From positions 1 to 64,000 of the forward strand of contig JADLCX010000054.1 of assembly GCA_020846975.1 (NCBI GenBank): DNA of 64,000 nucleotides, read 5' to 3'. Position 1 is the stretch's first letter, and every line of letters begins with the position of its first letter. The notes beneath the pieces are model-generated. The model ran no database searches and was not told the origin of the DNA. It saw nothing but the letters and a program-made list of their open reading frames with translations. The DNA comes from Phycisphaerales bacterium (GTDB lineage: Bacteria; Planctomycetota; Phycisphaerae; Phycisphaerales; UBA1924). Both the position numbers and the translations under genes were made by a program. This document shows, piece after piece, positions 55,672 through 64,000 of this stretch.

Positions 55672-57089
55672 CCCCGCCGCGCCTCCCTCTTCGCGCCCTT
55701 CCTCCCGCCCACCCCCTTCGCCGCCCCGCCTTCCCTCAACACAAACTCGTGCTTCTCGTACAGCTTCTCGATCCGCTCGACCACGGGGTTCGCCTCCGGC
55801 AACTCCATCCCGATCGCCACCAGCAGATCCACCAGCCCTTCATAATCACCGAGCGCGATGAACTCCCGCCCCACCCGCGGCGGGCCCTTCGCCGCAACGT
55901 CGTACGTCCCCGCCTGCACATCCGCCAAATCCGCCATGTTGTGGTAGTTCCCCAGCGGCAGGCACAGGCACGTCGCCTCGTACCCGTACGCGCAGAACAC
56001 CGTCGCCTCGCACGCGCCGCCCGCCATCAGTTTCCGCTGCCACTTCATCCCCTCCGCCACCACCGCGTTCCGCTCCGTCGCACGCGGCGAGGCCGCGTGA
56101 CCCGCGATCTGCTCCGCCCGCTTCGCACACGCGGCCGTCAACCGAGGGCTGAACACGCTCATCCGGTCCCCCACCCGCACGATCGGCCCGCCCCCGATCG
56201 GTGAATCCGCGAAACTCCGCGAGTTCTCCAGCGCGATCACCCGTGCGTTCTTCGGCATCGTCCTGAGTTTGCACGCCGCGATCGCCCCCGTGAACCCGAT
56301 CTCCTCGCTCCGCGTGAAGATCAGCCGCACATCCTGCCCTCCCACACCCGCCGCGCCGACCCTCATCCCTTGAAGCAGCGTGTCGTACGCGCTCAGCGCG
56401 GCCGCCAGCGCGGCCAAGTCATCGCACGCGTGCGTGTGCACGATCCCGTGCCCATCCACTTCCGCCGGCGGCAGCGCCCACGTCCCCACATCGCCCACCC
56501 CCACCTCGACCTCCTCATCCAACTCCGCCGTGTACGTCTTGAACAGCCGCTCCTTCCCATCCGCGCTGGCCACGCCCGCACCCTCGCCCGACAGGATCGC
56601 GCTCACGGCGCGCTCCGCCCGTCCGCCGTCGCCGACATGCACCACCACCCGCGCATCCCGAAAATACTCGTCCATCACCCCGCCGCGAAACGCCAGCTCC
56701 ACCGTCCCCGGCCCGATGATGCGCTCCACCACGAACGCCGGATGATCCAGGTGCGCCGTGATGAAGATCGGCCGCGGCGCTCCCGCCCCCGACTTCCCCC
56801 ACCGCTTCTTCGGCTCGATCACCAGGTTCCCCGCCGCATCCTCTTTCAGCACAAGTTCCGGCCGCGCCGCCACCCACGCGCGGATCCACGCCGCCACCCG
56901 CTGCTCGCGCCCCGCGGCCGTCGGAATCTGCGTGATCTCCAGCAACCACCGCTTGTGCGCTTCACGGTCCCGCTCCGGCAACACCGCCGGCGGCCTCGCG
57001 CCCGCGGCCTTTCCGTTTGCTGACGCCCCCACCGCTCTCCGCGCTCGCTTCTTCGCGGTCCGCACACCAACACCATCGCGCTTGCTCAT
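55668..57089 (-). CDS. M42-type aminopeptidase (M28/M42 zinc peptidase fold)
   Basis: A 473-residue metallo-aminopeptidase-fold protein. Expected metal ligands are His113 and Asp115 in ITAHLDHPAFV, Asp223/Asp224 in HTHACDDLAALAA, the catalytic Glu262-Glu263 in TRSEEIGFTGA, Glu288 in IALENSRSF and a final His in LGNYHNMADL. The order is that of the M42 family of dinuclear-zinc aminopeptidases. The first 35 residues are Lys/Arg/Ala-rich and unconserved. ATG at 57089 begins MSKRDGVG. It is the first gene of a three-gene unit with the WaaP-type kinase (ATGA overlap) and the DNA methyltransferase. What peptides it trims is unknown. Confidence 0.82.
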   Translation of the reverse strand: MSKRDGVGVRTAKKRARRAVGASANGKAAGARPPAVLPERDREAHKRWLLEITQIPTAAGREQRVAAWIRAWVAARPELVLKEDAAGNLVIEPKKRWGKSGAGAPRPIFITAHLDHPAFVVERIIGPGTVELAFRGGVMDEYFRDARVVVHVGDGGRAERAVSAILSGEGAGVASADGKERLFKTYTAELDEEVEVGVGDVGTWALPPAEVDGHGIVHTHACDDLAALAAALSAYDTLLQGMRVGAAGVGGQDVRLIFTRSEEIGFTGAIAACKLRTMPKNARVIALENSRSFADSPIGGGPIVRVGDRMSVFSPRLTAACAKRAEQIAGHAASPRATERNAVVAEGMKWQRKLMAGGACEATVFCAYGYEATCLCLPLGNYHNMADLADVQAGTYDVAAKGPPRVGREFIALGDYEGLVDLLVAIGMELPEANPVVERIEKLYEKHEFVLREGGAAKGVGGRKGAKREARRG

Positions 57090-57140
57090 GCGGCTAGTGT
57101 ATCGTCGCCCCACCCGCCACCCGCCACCCGCGCCGATCCG

Positions 57141-57182
57141 CTTCTCGCCTCCCGCTTCCTGCTTCCTGCTTCCCACTTCCTG
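57141..57182 (-). repeat. Heptameric tandem repeat, array 1
   Basis: Six heptads of the CTTCCTG type (AGGAAGC family on the minus strand) lie between the end of the dockerin gene at 57206 and the aminopeptidase start at 57089. A matching array sits at 58784-58825, also just 3' of a dockerin gene. Confidence 0.75.
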
Positions 57183-57205
57183 CCCACCGCTCACGACCCA
57201 TCCCC

Positions 57206-58627
57206 CTAAGCCCCACACCCGCCGAAGAATCCGGTCAGAAAATCGAACAAGTCCTGCACCGACAGGCCGCCCCCGTTGTAGTCCCCGATCGGGTTCTGCG
57301 TGAAGTACGCGGTCAGAAAGTCGAACACATCCTGCACGCTGATCATCCCGCTCTGGTTGAAGTCCGAGCGGCAGCACGGCGTCGAGTTGTTCCCCACCAC
57401 GTTGCACGCCACACCCACCGCCGTGAACCGATGATTCGGCCCCGTGCACGCCGCGGCCGCCCTCTGCTGGCACGTCGAGCCCACGCAGCACGCCCCCGTG
57501 TTCGTCGCGCACGGATCGCCCGCCGATCGGTCCAGCACCAGCCGCCACCCATTCAGCATCCCCGAGTCCAGGGCGCCGTTGTCCGACACGCTCAGCACCC
57601 ACGGCCCCGACGAACTCATCCCCGCGAACACGCCCCGAAGCGCGACCGTGTTCGCGTACTCATCCGCAGCGCGGAACACGCCGTTTGACACAACGCTCGT
57701 GGTGTCCGCCGCCGCCACCGCGCCCTGCCAGATCGTCGAGGCTCCCCCGTCGCTGAACGAATAGGTGCCCGACAGGTTGCTGTCATCGCCAAACGCCCCG
57801 CCGCCCAGCCGGCGCATGATCGTCGCCGTCTGCCCGCCGTGCGTCAGCGTCACCGTCAGGTCGCCGCAGAACGGGTGCGAGATGTCCGCCTCCAGCCGCA
57901 CATCCCCCATCACGAAGTTGTCCGGCACGTCGATCGTGCGGTTCAGCCCCGCGGGCGAGTTGTCGGGGATCGCCGTCGGCGCCATGTTCGCCGCGTACGC
58001 CGTCGTGTTGTTCGCGGGCAGCTCGCACGTGCTCCAATCGCCCCGATACGCCCCACCCGCCACGCCGCACACCGACGCCGTCGCCACGCTGCACTGTCCG
58101 AAAATGCAGCACGCTCCCACCGGCGCGACCGGCCCCACCACCAGCAGCGTGTACACCACGCCCGGCACGTTGGCATCGAACCCCGACACCCGCACCGTGA
58201 ACTCCACACCCGCCGGAAGCGAGATCGCGATGCTCGACGCGTACCCGAAGTCCGTCGCCCCCGGGGGTCGGCACCCCTCGTCATCGCACGCGATCTGGGT
58301 CGTCAGGTCCGCCGGACACCCCGCGTGCAGCGAGAGCGCGGAATCCCAGTTCTCGCCGGGCCCGCCCGTGCAGAGCGTGAGCGTGTACACCCCCGCCACC
58401 GCGGGCGTGAACTTGTGATACACGTCCGGCGTGGGCTGCAGGTTGCAGTCCGATTCCCCGTCGATCGTCGCACCGATCGTCGTCCCCGTCACCGGAACTC
58501 CGGCCGCGATGACCGTCGCGCTCGCGCACGAGTCGTTCGCCGGTTGCGCCAACGCCCGCACGCTCGCCAGCCCCGCGGCACAGCACACGCCCGCCAACAT
58601 CATCCGCCCGAGCGCTTCCCTTCGCAT
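57206..58627 (-). CDS. Secreted P-domain / GC-type dockerin protein
   Basis: A 473-residue exported protein. ATG at 58627 with GAGGGA upstream leads a signal peptide ending RALA. One NDxC beta-sandwich module follows (PANDSCASATVI, DVYHKFTPAVAGVYTLTLC), then a cysteine-bearing CCIFGQC segment, then a proprotein-convertase P-domain-like region (IDVPDNFVMGDVRLEADISHPFCGDLTVTLTHGG to GWRLVLD). The C-terminus has a DFNQSGMISVQDVFDFL plus LSVQDLFDFL dockerin pair ending in Gly-Cys-Gly-Ala. P-domains usually accompany secreted proteases but no protease domain is present here. It belongs with the other three Gly-Cys dockerin proteins in this window. Confidence 0.87.
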   Translation of the reverse strand: MRREALGRMMLAGVCCAAGLASVRALAQPANDSCASATVIAAGVPVTGTTIGATIDGESDCNLQPTPDVYHKFTPAVAGVYTLTLCTGGPGENWDSALSLHAGCPADLTTQIACDDEGCRPPGATDFGYASSIAISLPAGVEFTVRVSGFDANVPGVVYTLLVVGPVAPVGACCIFGQCSVATASVCGVAGGAYRGDWSTCELPANNTTAYAANMAPTAIPDNSPAGLNRTIDVPDNFVMGDVRLEADISHPFCGDLTVTLTHGGQTATIMRRLGGGAFGDDSNLSGTYSFSDGGASTIWQGAVAAADTTSVVSNGVFRAADEYANTVALRGVFAGMSSSGPWVLSVSDNGALDSGMLNGWRLVLDRSAGDPCATNTGACCVGSTCQQRAAAACTGPNHRFTAVGVACNVVGNNSTPCCRSDFNQSGMISVQDVFDFLTAYFTQNPIGDYNGGGLSVQDLFDFLTGFFGGCGA

Positions 58628-58783
58628 CGTTCCCTCATATCGGTCGCCCCATGCCGCCACCCAAGCGCGAGAACCCCGGCGCCACACCACGCCCCCGCCA
58701 ATCATGCCTCACACCCACCCCGCCGCCACCCCACACACGACCCAACCCCACCACCAAAGCCCGCGGCTTGCCCCCACTGGCCG

Positions 58784-58825
58784 CTTCCTGTTTCCTGCTT
58801 CCTTCTTCCCGCCTCCTGCCTCCCT
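58784..58825 (-). repeat. Heptameric tandem repeat, array 2
   Basis: Six heptads of the CTTCCTG/CCTCCTG type, the last overlapping the stop codon of the dockerin gene that ends at 58825. It is the second of two such arrays, both placed immediately downstream of dockerin genes on the minus strand. Confidence 0.75.
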
Positions 58826-61800
58826 CAACACCCCGCCGGAGGCTGCAAGTAGCACGCGACGAAATCGAAGATGTCCCCGATTGTCGTTCCCCCTGTTCCG
58901 TTGAAGTCGCCCTGCCCGGCGAACCAACTGTTCAGGAACGCGAACAGGTCCTGCAGCGTGAGGTTCCCCGAACGGTCCCAATCGCAGGGGCACGAGTTCA
59001 CGCCCTGCTGGGTGATCCGCAGTTCGCCCGCGCCCCGCTCGCCCGCTCGCGATCCGATGCGGATCAGATACGCCTGCCCCGCTGTCGCCGCGAACGCCAC
59101 GCGTGATTGCCGCTCGACGGTCGCCGGATTGCCATCGCAGTCGTAGTCGTCGTTGCACGCCACCACCGGCCGCGGGCCCGCACCGCACCCCAGCGAGGCG
59201 AGCGACACCGTCAGCACCGTGTCGAACGTCGCCCCGCACGCGTTCACCGTCACCGCGCCCGTCGCCGCAGCCGTGTACCGGAACCACGCATCGTTCAGCA
59301 CCGGGTTGACCGGCAGCCCGCACGAGCCATCCGCCGTGATCGGATCGCTCGTCGCGCCCAGCGTGTCATACAAGTACGTTCCGATCGTCACTTCCTGCGC
59401 ACCCGCGCAGGCGTCGTTGGCCGGCACGGCGAACGCGGCCGTCAGCACGAAACTCCCCTCCGCTCCGCCGACACCCGCCACCCGCACGAGTACCTCGCGC
59501 CCCACCTCCAGCCGGACCACCACGCGCGACTGTCGATCTCCACCGCCCGCGCCCGCCACGCCGCACACCCCGGGCGTGTCGTCGTTGCACGCCAACGGCG
59601 ACGGACTCGCACCCGGCGCTCCCGGGCACCCGTCGAACACCGCCAGCGTCGTGTCCAGCGCCGGACCCGTCGCGCCGCCCACCACCGCGCACGTCGAAAA
59701 CTCGTAGCTCCCGCTCAGTTCCGGCACGAATCGGTACCACACGTCCTTGCTGTCCCCGCTCCCGCATGGCGTCAGGTCCGTGCCGGTCGCCTCCACCGTC
59801 GTGCCCAGCCGCGCCTGCCCGACCGCCACCTCTTCGGCGCGATCGCACGCGTCGTTGCGCGGCGAGACCGGCGACACCAGAAGCTGGAACGCGCCCACCG
59901 GTTCGTCCGACCGGGCCGCGATGCGCAGCACGTACGTCACCCCCGCCCGCAGCGACGGCGTCACCGCGCTCCCCACCACGCCCCCGCCGCACTCGCCCTG
60001 GTCCTGCGTCGAACACGCCACCGGCGCATCCGCCCCGGCCCCCGGGCACGACTCGTGCACGCTCAGCGCCGTCTCGAACGCCGATCCGCACGTGTCGATC
60101 TGGAACGCCCGGGTCTGCCCCGGCGTGAACGTGTAGAAGACATCCGCCGTCGGCGCTCCCCCGCACCCCGAGTACCCCGACGCCGTCGCGCCCGACAGCG
60201 TCCCGCCCATCACCACGCCCACCGACACCGCCGGCGTCGAGGGCCCCCCGCACGCGTCGTTCCCCGGCGGCACGCGGCTGACCGACAGCCGGAACCGCCC
60301 CGAGAGCCCGTTGCTCCCCGCCACGCGCACCAGGTACTGCACGCCCCCCGTGAGGGCGCGAGTGATCCCCGCGCCCTTCGCCGCCGCGCCGCACAGCGCT
60401 GGCGCATCGTCCGAGCACGCCAGTTCCGCCTCGTCGCAACCCGAATACAGCGCCAGCGTCGTATCGATCACCGACCCGCACGTGTTGAACTCGTACACCG
60501 CCGACTCGGGCGGCACAAACCGGTACCACACGTCGATCGCGTCGCTCACGCCGCACGAAGCCGTCACGTCCGTCCCCGTCGCGCCCGAAGTCGCCGACCA
60601 GACCGGCAGCCCCAGGCCCAGCGCGGCCGCCGAAGCGCACCCATCGTTCGGCGGCGCGGTCACCTCTCCCGTCAGCGTGAACGCCCCGCTCGCCCACGCG
60701 TCCCCCTGCAGCCTTCCCGCCACGCGCACGAAGTACGTCTGCCCGACCACCAGATCGACCATCAGCCGCGAGGCCCCGCCGACCCCGCACCCGTTGTCGT
60801 CGCAGCCGAGTTCCACCGCGCCCGGAGAGCTCGGGCACGCGCTGTACACCGACAGCACCGTGTCGAAACCCGCATCACACACGCGGAACGTGTGCGTCCC
60901 CGTCACCCGCGCAATGTACTGGTACCACACGTCCCCCGCCGACGGCACGCACGATTCGGTCACCTCCGTCCCCACCGCCGGCGTCACGCGACCCGCCACC
61001 CCCACGCCCGGCTGAAGCAGGATCGCATTCTCGCACAGGTCGTTGGCCTGCGCCGTGTGCAGCCGCAGCTCGAACGGCCCGAACGAATCGTTCGTCCCCG
61101 CCACCCGCACATAGAACGGCTGCCCCACGCTCGCGATGAACGCCACGCGCGATCCCACCCCCCCGCACCACGAAACGCCCGCGTCATCGCTGCACGCCAG
61201 TTCGCTCGAGAACACGCAGCTCGTCCGCACGCTCAGCACCGTGTCGAACGCCGTCGAGCACAGCTCGATGATGTGCAGCCCGCTCGCCTGCGGCGCGTGG
61301 TTGAACCACACATCCGCCCGGTCCAGCGTCCCGCACGAGGGCGACGCATCCGTGCCCGTGGCGCCCGCGGTCGTCCCCACGTTCACCCCGTTCGGGACCA
61401 GCGCGATCGGCGTCCCGCACGCGTTGTTCACCGGGAACGTCGTGCCCGGCGCGGTCACCGTCAACCGGTACGTCCCCCCCGCCATCCCCGTGTGCGACGA
61501 GACCCGCACCATGTACGCCTGGCCCGCGTTCAGCGTCAGCGTCACCTGCGACTGCAACCCGCACGAATCGTCATCGCACACCAGCGGCGCGTTCAGACAG
61601 TTGTCGTACAGCGCCAGCACCGTGTCGAACCCCGACCCGCACAACGCGACCGTGTGCACCCCCGACACCGCCGCCGTGAACGTGTGCCACACATCCCGCC
61701 CCGTCGCGGTGCACAGCCCGAACTGCGGGTCATCCGCCGCCGCCGCGTTCGAACCCACCAGCGGCGTCCCGGCCACCACCGGCGTCGCCGTCTGGCACGT

Positions 61801-61896
61801 CTCCTGCCCCCACGCCGCCTCTCCTCCCGCACCCAACACCGCCGCAACCCACCCCAACCCCGCCCACGCCCCGCGGCGCCATGCACAACACACCAT
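58825..61896 (-). CDS. Seven-module GC-type dockerin protein
   Basis: A 1023-residue exported protein. ATG at 61896 has GGGAG seven bases upstream; the signal peptide (GLGWVAAVLGAGGEAAWG) is Gly/Ala-rich. Seven related modules of about 120-130 residues follow, each opening with an NDxC-like motif (for example PNDGCASAAAL, GNDACGGP, PANDACAGAQEV) and containing a DVWY-F strand, a FDTVLSVY-type strand and conserved cysteines. The C-terminal dockerin (DWDRSGNLTLQDLFAFL and DFNGTGGTTIGDIFDFV) ends PPAGC. The module is the same kind found once in the neighbouring protein and in the 1051-5001 protein. Probably a surface structural or binding protein; ligand unknown. Confidence 0.87.
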   Translation of the reverse strand: MVCCAWRRGAWAGLGWVAAVLGAGGEAAWGQETCQTATPVVAGTPLVGSNAAAADDPQFGLCTATGRDVWHTFTAAVSGVHTVALCGSGFDTVLALYDNCLNAPLVCDDDSCGLQSQVTLTLNAGQAYMVRVSSHTGMAGGTYRLTVTAPGTTFPVNNACGTPIALVPNGVNVGTTAGATGTDASPSCGTLDRADVWFNHAPQASGLHIIELCSTAFDTVLSVRTSCVFSSELACSDDAGVSWCGGVGSRVAFIASVGQPFYVRVAGTNDSFGPFELRLHTAQANDLCENAILLQPGVGVAGRVTPAVGTEVTESCVPSAGDVWYQYIARVTGTHTFRVCDAGFDTVLSVYSACPSSPGAVELGCDDNGCGVGGASRLMVDLVVGQTYFVRVAGRLQGDAWASGAFTLTGEVTAPPNDGCASAAALGLGLPVWSATSGATGTDVTASCGVSDAIDVWYRFVPPESAVYEFNTCGSVIDTTLALYSGCDEAELACSDDAPALCGAAAKGAGITRALTGGVQYLVRVAGSNGLSGRFRLSVSRVPPGNDACGGPSTPAVSVGVVMGGTLSGATASGYSGCGGAPTADVFYTFTPGQTRAFQIDTCGSAFETALSVHESCPGAGADAPVACSTQDQGECGGGVVGSAVTPSLRAGVTYVLRIAARSDEPVGAFQLLVSPVSPRNDACDRAEEVAVGQARLGTTVEATGTDLTPCGSGDSKDVWYRFVPELSGSYEFSTCAVVGGATGPALDTTLAVFDGCPGAPGASPSPLACNDDTPGVCGVAGAGGGDRQSRVVVRLEVGREVLVRVAGVGGAEGSFVLTAAFAVPANDACAGAQEVTIGTYLYDTLGATSDPITADGSCGLPVNPVLNDAWFRYTAAATGAVTVNACGATFDTVLTVSLASLGCGAGPRPVVACNDDYDCDGNPATVERQSRVAFAATAGQAYLIRIGSRAGERGAGELRITQQGVNSCPCDWDRSGNLTLQDLFAFLNSWFAGQGDFNGTGGTTIGDIFDFVACYLQPPAGC

Positions 61897-61968
61897 GGCT
61901 GAACTCCCAAATCTGCTGTCGGACCCACCCCACTGTCCCCCCCACCCATCAGCCTTCGCAAACCGCCT

Positions 61969-61997
61969 ATTCTAGGGGTTCACACTCTGCAAACCAA
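61969..61997 (-). promoter_or_regulatory. Possible promoter of the seven-module dockerin gene
   Basis: On the minus strand TTGGTT (61992-61997) and TAGAAT (61969-61974) are 17 bp apart, giving a start about 65 bases before the ATG at 61896. The -35 match is partial. Confidence 0.4.
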
Positions 61998-62014
61998 TCC
62001 CCTTTTTGGGGATT
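61996..62014. other. Symmetrical hairpin in divergent region
   Basis: AATCCCC at 61996-62002 and GGGGATT at 62008-62014 flank five T. It lies between the dockerin gene (minus) and the transglutaminase-like gene (plus), overlapping the proposed -35 of the former; it could be an operator or hairpin. Confidence 0.35.
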
Positions 62015-62150
62015 CTTTGATTGTTTGGCGACTAAAATCCGTACTTTTGGAACTCCGCCAACGTTTCGTGCGTCTACTCTACATCCTGTTCCAACCTCCG
62101 GCCTGCAAGTCACGCCGCTCAGAACCCTCGCCCCAGGAGGCAAGCATCCC

Positions 62151-64000
62151 ATGCACCCCGCACGCCTGATGCTCTTCGGCGCCCTGATCCTCGTCGCGTG
62201 CGCCACGATCGCTCGCGCCGACTTCCAACCCCGCAAGCCCGCCGCCCCCTCGCCCAACGAGGCCTTCGAGAAGTACCTCCGAACCGAACTCGACACCGTC
62301 CGCGCGCGCGCGGCCGAAACGGCCGACCTCAACGACCTCGGCCCCTCGATCGATCGCCTCTTCGACCTGGCCATCGCGCACGCCATCCCCGCGGCCGACC
62401 CCGCCCTGCTCGGCGACATCAACATCCTGCGCCGCATCATCCGCCACCTCGGCGCGCTCAAGCCCGAACAGGCCGGACCCGTCAAGCAACTGCTCATCAC
62501 GAACCCCGAGCTCGCCCGGCGCGTCGTCTGCGCCATCGGCCCCGATGACCACATCGCCGGCGCGTACCGCGTGCTCGCGCTCCTCAACGAGCGTTTTCCG
62601 GATCGTCTCCGCGACACCCCGCCATCCTCCGGCAAGCCTCGTCCCGGCGAGGGCTTCGCCCAGCCCCTCGCCGCCGCGTTCTGCATCGTCTACGACGGCG
62701 AGCCCGGCCGCGCCAGCAACGGAGAGCCCGATACACGCCAGCCCGCGTTCGACGCCGACCGCATCGCCGCGCTCTTCGATTACTTCTCCGCCAACGCCGC
62801 CAAAATGCAGTTCGGAGCCGGCGCCGCGCCCGAACTGCTCGCCTACATCGTCAGCACGCCCTGCTCCATCGAAGAACTCAACTGGGCCCTCAAGAACTAC
62901 GCCGGCAACCGCATGGTCGGGAAACTCTACGGAACGATCGTCTACGACACCGGCGCGTTCAAGTACAACCGCCCCAAGAAGATCAGCAAGGAACCGGGCG
63001 GCTACACGCTCATGAACATCAAGAAGGTCGGCGGCGTCTGCGCCGAACAGGCCTACTTCGCCGCCAACGTCGGCCGCGCCATCGGCGTCCCCGCCGTCAT
63101 CGACTCCGCCCGCGGCTCCGATGTCGGCCACGCCTGGGTCGGCTACCTCAAACTCGTCGGCTCCAACCGCTACGACTGGGACTTCGACGAGGGTCGCTAC
63201 AAGGAATACCAGTCGATCCGCGGCAACACCACCGACCCGCAGTCCGGCAAGCCCGTCCCCGACGGCTTCGTCGCCCTCACCGCCGGCTACGCGGCGATCC
63301 CCACCGTCAAGCGCGAGGGCGCGATCGCCCTCTTCGACGCCGCCGACCGTATCGCCGCCGTCGAGCTCGCCAAGACCCCCTTTCCACCTTCGCTCCCGGA
63401 TTCCGCACCAAAGCCCGCGACCGAGCCGCGAGCCGTCGGCATCGCCACCCAACTCGACCTCATCGAGAAGGGCCTCACTTCCTGCCACGTCTCCCGCCGC
63501 GGGTGGGACATGGTCAACCGCCTGGCCGCCGCCGAGAAACTCGGCGCCGAGCAACTCGAAAAGTGGTTCACCCACACCATCGATCTCTGCGGCAGCGAAT
63601 ACCCCGATTTCTGCCTCTCCGCGCTCTCCCCCATGATCCGCTCCCTCACGCCCCCGGAAGCACAGGACAAGCAGTGGGAGTGGCTCCACGGCAAGTTCAA
63701 CCGCCGCAAGGACCTCGCCGCGGCCGTGCGCTTCGAGCAGGGCCAGATGTGGGAGAACAACGGCAACAACGCCAAGGCCTGGGAGATGTACAACGACGTC
63801 ATCCACCGCTACGCCAACGACGGCCAGATCATCGTCGAGGCCCTCCGCGTCGCCGAACGCCTTCTCGACAAGCAGGGCAAGTCCGACCAGGTGCTCAACA
63901 CCTACCAGGTCGCCTTCGGACGCATCTCCAAACCCGAAAAGATGTCCAACGAGTTCGCCGCCGGAAGCACCTACGTCGCCGTCGGCCAGCGCTACGCCGC
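62151..64000 (+). CDS. Secreted transglutaminase-like protein, partial (runs off the window)
   Basis: At least 616 residues with no stop before the window ends. ATG at 62151 has AGGAGG upstream. The signal peptide MHPARLMLFGALILVACATI ends near ARADF. A helical region with repeats of LLGDINILRRIIRHLGAL type precedes a transglutaminase-like core: nucleophile Cys297 in GGVCAEQAYFAANVGRA, His327 in SDVGHAWVGYLK and Asp342 or Asp344 in YDWDFDEG. After it the sequence continues in TPR-like helical segments (AAAVRFEQGQMWENNGNNAKAWE). The order Cys, His, Asp fits the papain-like transglutaminase core superfamily, which includes peptidases; its real activity is not known. Confidence 0.8.
   Translation, partial: MHPARLMLFGALILVACATIARADFQPRKPAAPSPNEAFEKYLRTELDTVRARAAETADLNDLGPSIDRLFDLAIAHAIPAADPALLGDINILRRIIRHLGALKPEQAGPVKQLLITNPELARRVVCAIGPDDHIAGAYRVLALLNERFPDRLRDTPPSSGKPRPGEGFAQPLAAAFCIVYDGEPGRASNGEPDTRQPAFDADRIAALFDYFSANAAKMQFGAGAAPELLAYIVSTPCSIEELNWALKNYAGNRMVGKLYGTIVYDTGAFKYNRPKKISKEPGGYTLMNIKKVGGVCAEQAYFAANVGRAIGVPAVIDSARGSDVGHAWVGYLKLVGSNRYDWDFDEGRYKEYQSIRGNTTDPQSGKPVPDGFVALTAGYAAIPTVKREGAIALFDAADRIAAVELAKTPFPPSLPDSAPKPATEPRAVGIATQLDLIEKGLTSCHVSRRGWDMVNRLAAAEKLGAEQLEKWFTHTIDLCGSEYPDFCLSALSPMIRSLTPPEAQDKQWEWLHGKFNRRKDLAAAVRFEQGQMWENNGNNAKAWEMYNDVIHRYANDGQIIVEALRVAERLLDKQGKSDQVLNTYQVAFGRISKPEKMSNEFAAGSTYVAVGQRYA

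Noticed and set aside
59107..61902. A 931-codon plus-strand frame over the seven-module dockerin gene
   Set aside because: Composition is Arg/His/Pro-rich with no motif; the minus strand has repeated conserved modules and a signal peptide.

Overview
The window looks like chromosomal DNA of a GC-rich planctomycete, most likely class Phycisphaerae. The basis is the combination of four secreted proteins ending in a 'GC-type' dockerin (repeats of the SVQDIFDFL type with a Gly-Cys C-terminus), two secreted proteins with a P-T-P-G / hydrophobic / Arg-cluster sorting tail, planctomycete-style CPxC...CPEC zinc-ribbon membrane proteins and a TIGR03790-family protein, alongside ordinary housekeeping genes. 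No tRNA, rRNA, CRISPR array, insertion sequence or prophage was recognised. Bases 1-25 are a pure C run, which suggests the window begins at a contig edge.

Layout. 63-5001: argB and a 1316-residue dockerin protein built from 417-bp tandem repeats. 5393-7255: glmS. 7400-13134: a secreted propeller/metalloprotease/dockerin protein, a decayed FkbM methyltransferase, a DCC-family oxidoreductase and a histone-like Lys/Arg-rich protein. 13484-15016: class II DAHP synthase. 15081-17609: an AT-richer patch of secreted unknowns, one apparently decayed. 17739-22359: PilZ protein, ilvE, pheT and a TRIC-type channel. 22766-25408: lipoprotein, a 40-residue membrane peptide, an mddA-like methyltransferase with a small partner gene, and a divergent TetR regulator over a 16-bp palindrome. 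25416-30919: phosphosugar mutase, a degenerate HD-GYP protein and ppk1. 30938-37157: DUF1223 protein, a second atypical patch (32304-35225) with a G10-tract frameshift, and a two-gene DUF4230 unit. 37416-44995: L-type lectin, a seven-PAS HWE histidine kinase and class I aldolase. 45023-53608: zinc-ribbon membrane protein, sorting-tail protein, tricorn-like protease with a thioredoxin-like partner, YggU and TIGR03790. 53605-57089: an operon of M42-type aminopeptidase, Kdo/WaaP-type kinase and orphan DNA methyltransferase. 57206-61896: two further dockerin proteins. 62151-end: a secreted transglutaminase-like protein running off the window.

Functional themes. glmS and the phosphohexomutase supply amino-sugar phosphates; argB, ilvE and DAHP synthase are single amino-acid biosynthesis genes outside operons. 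The most distinctive theme is the surface/secreted set: four Gly-Cys dockerin proteins (three sharing a cysteine-containing beta-sandwich module), two sorting-tail proteins and a lectin, with no recognisable cohesin or sortase here. Candidates for something undescribed are the Gly-Cys dockerin display system, the peptidase-kinase-methyltransferase operon, and the homopolymer-interrupted secreted gene at 32304-33708.
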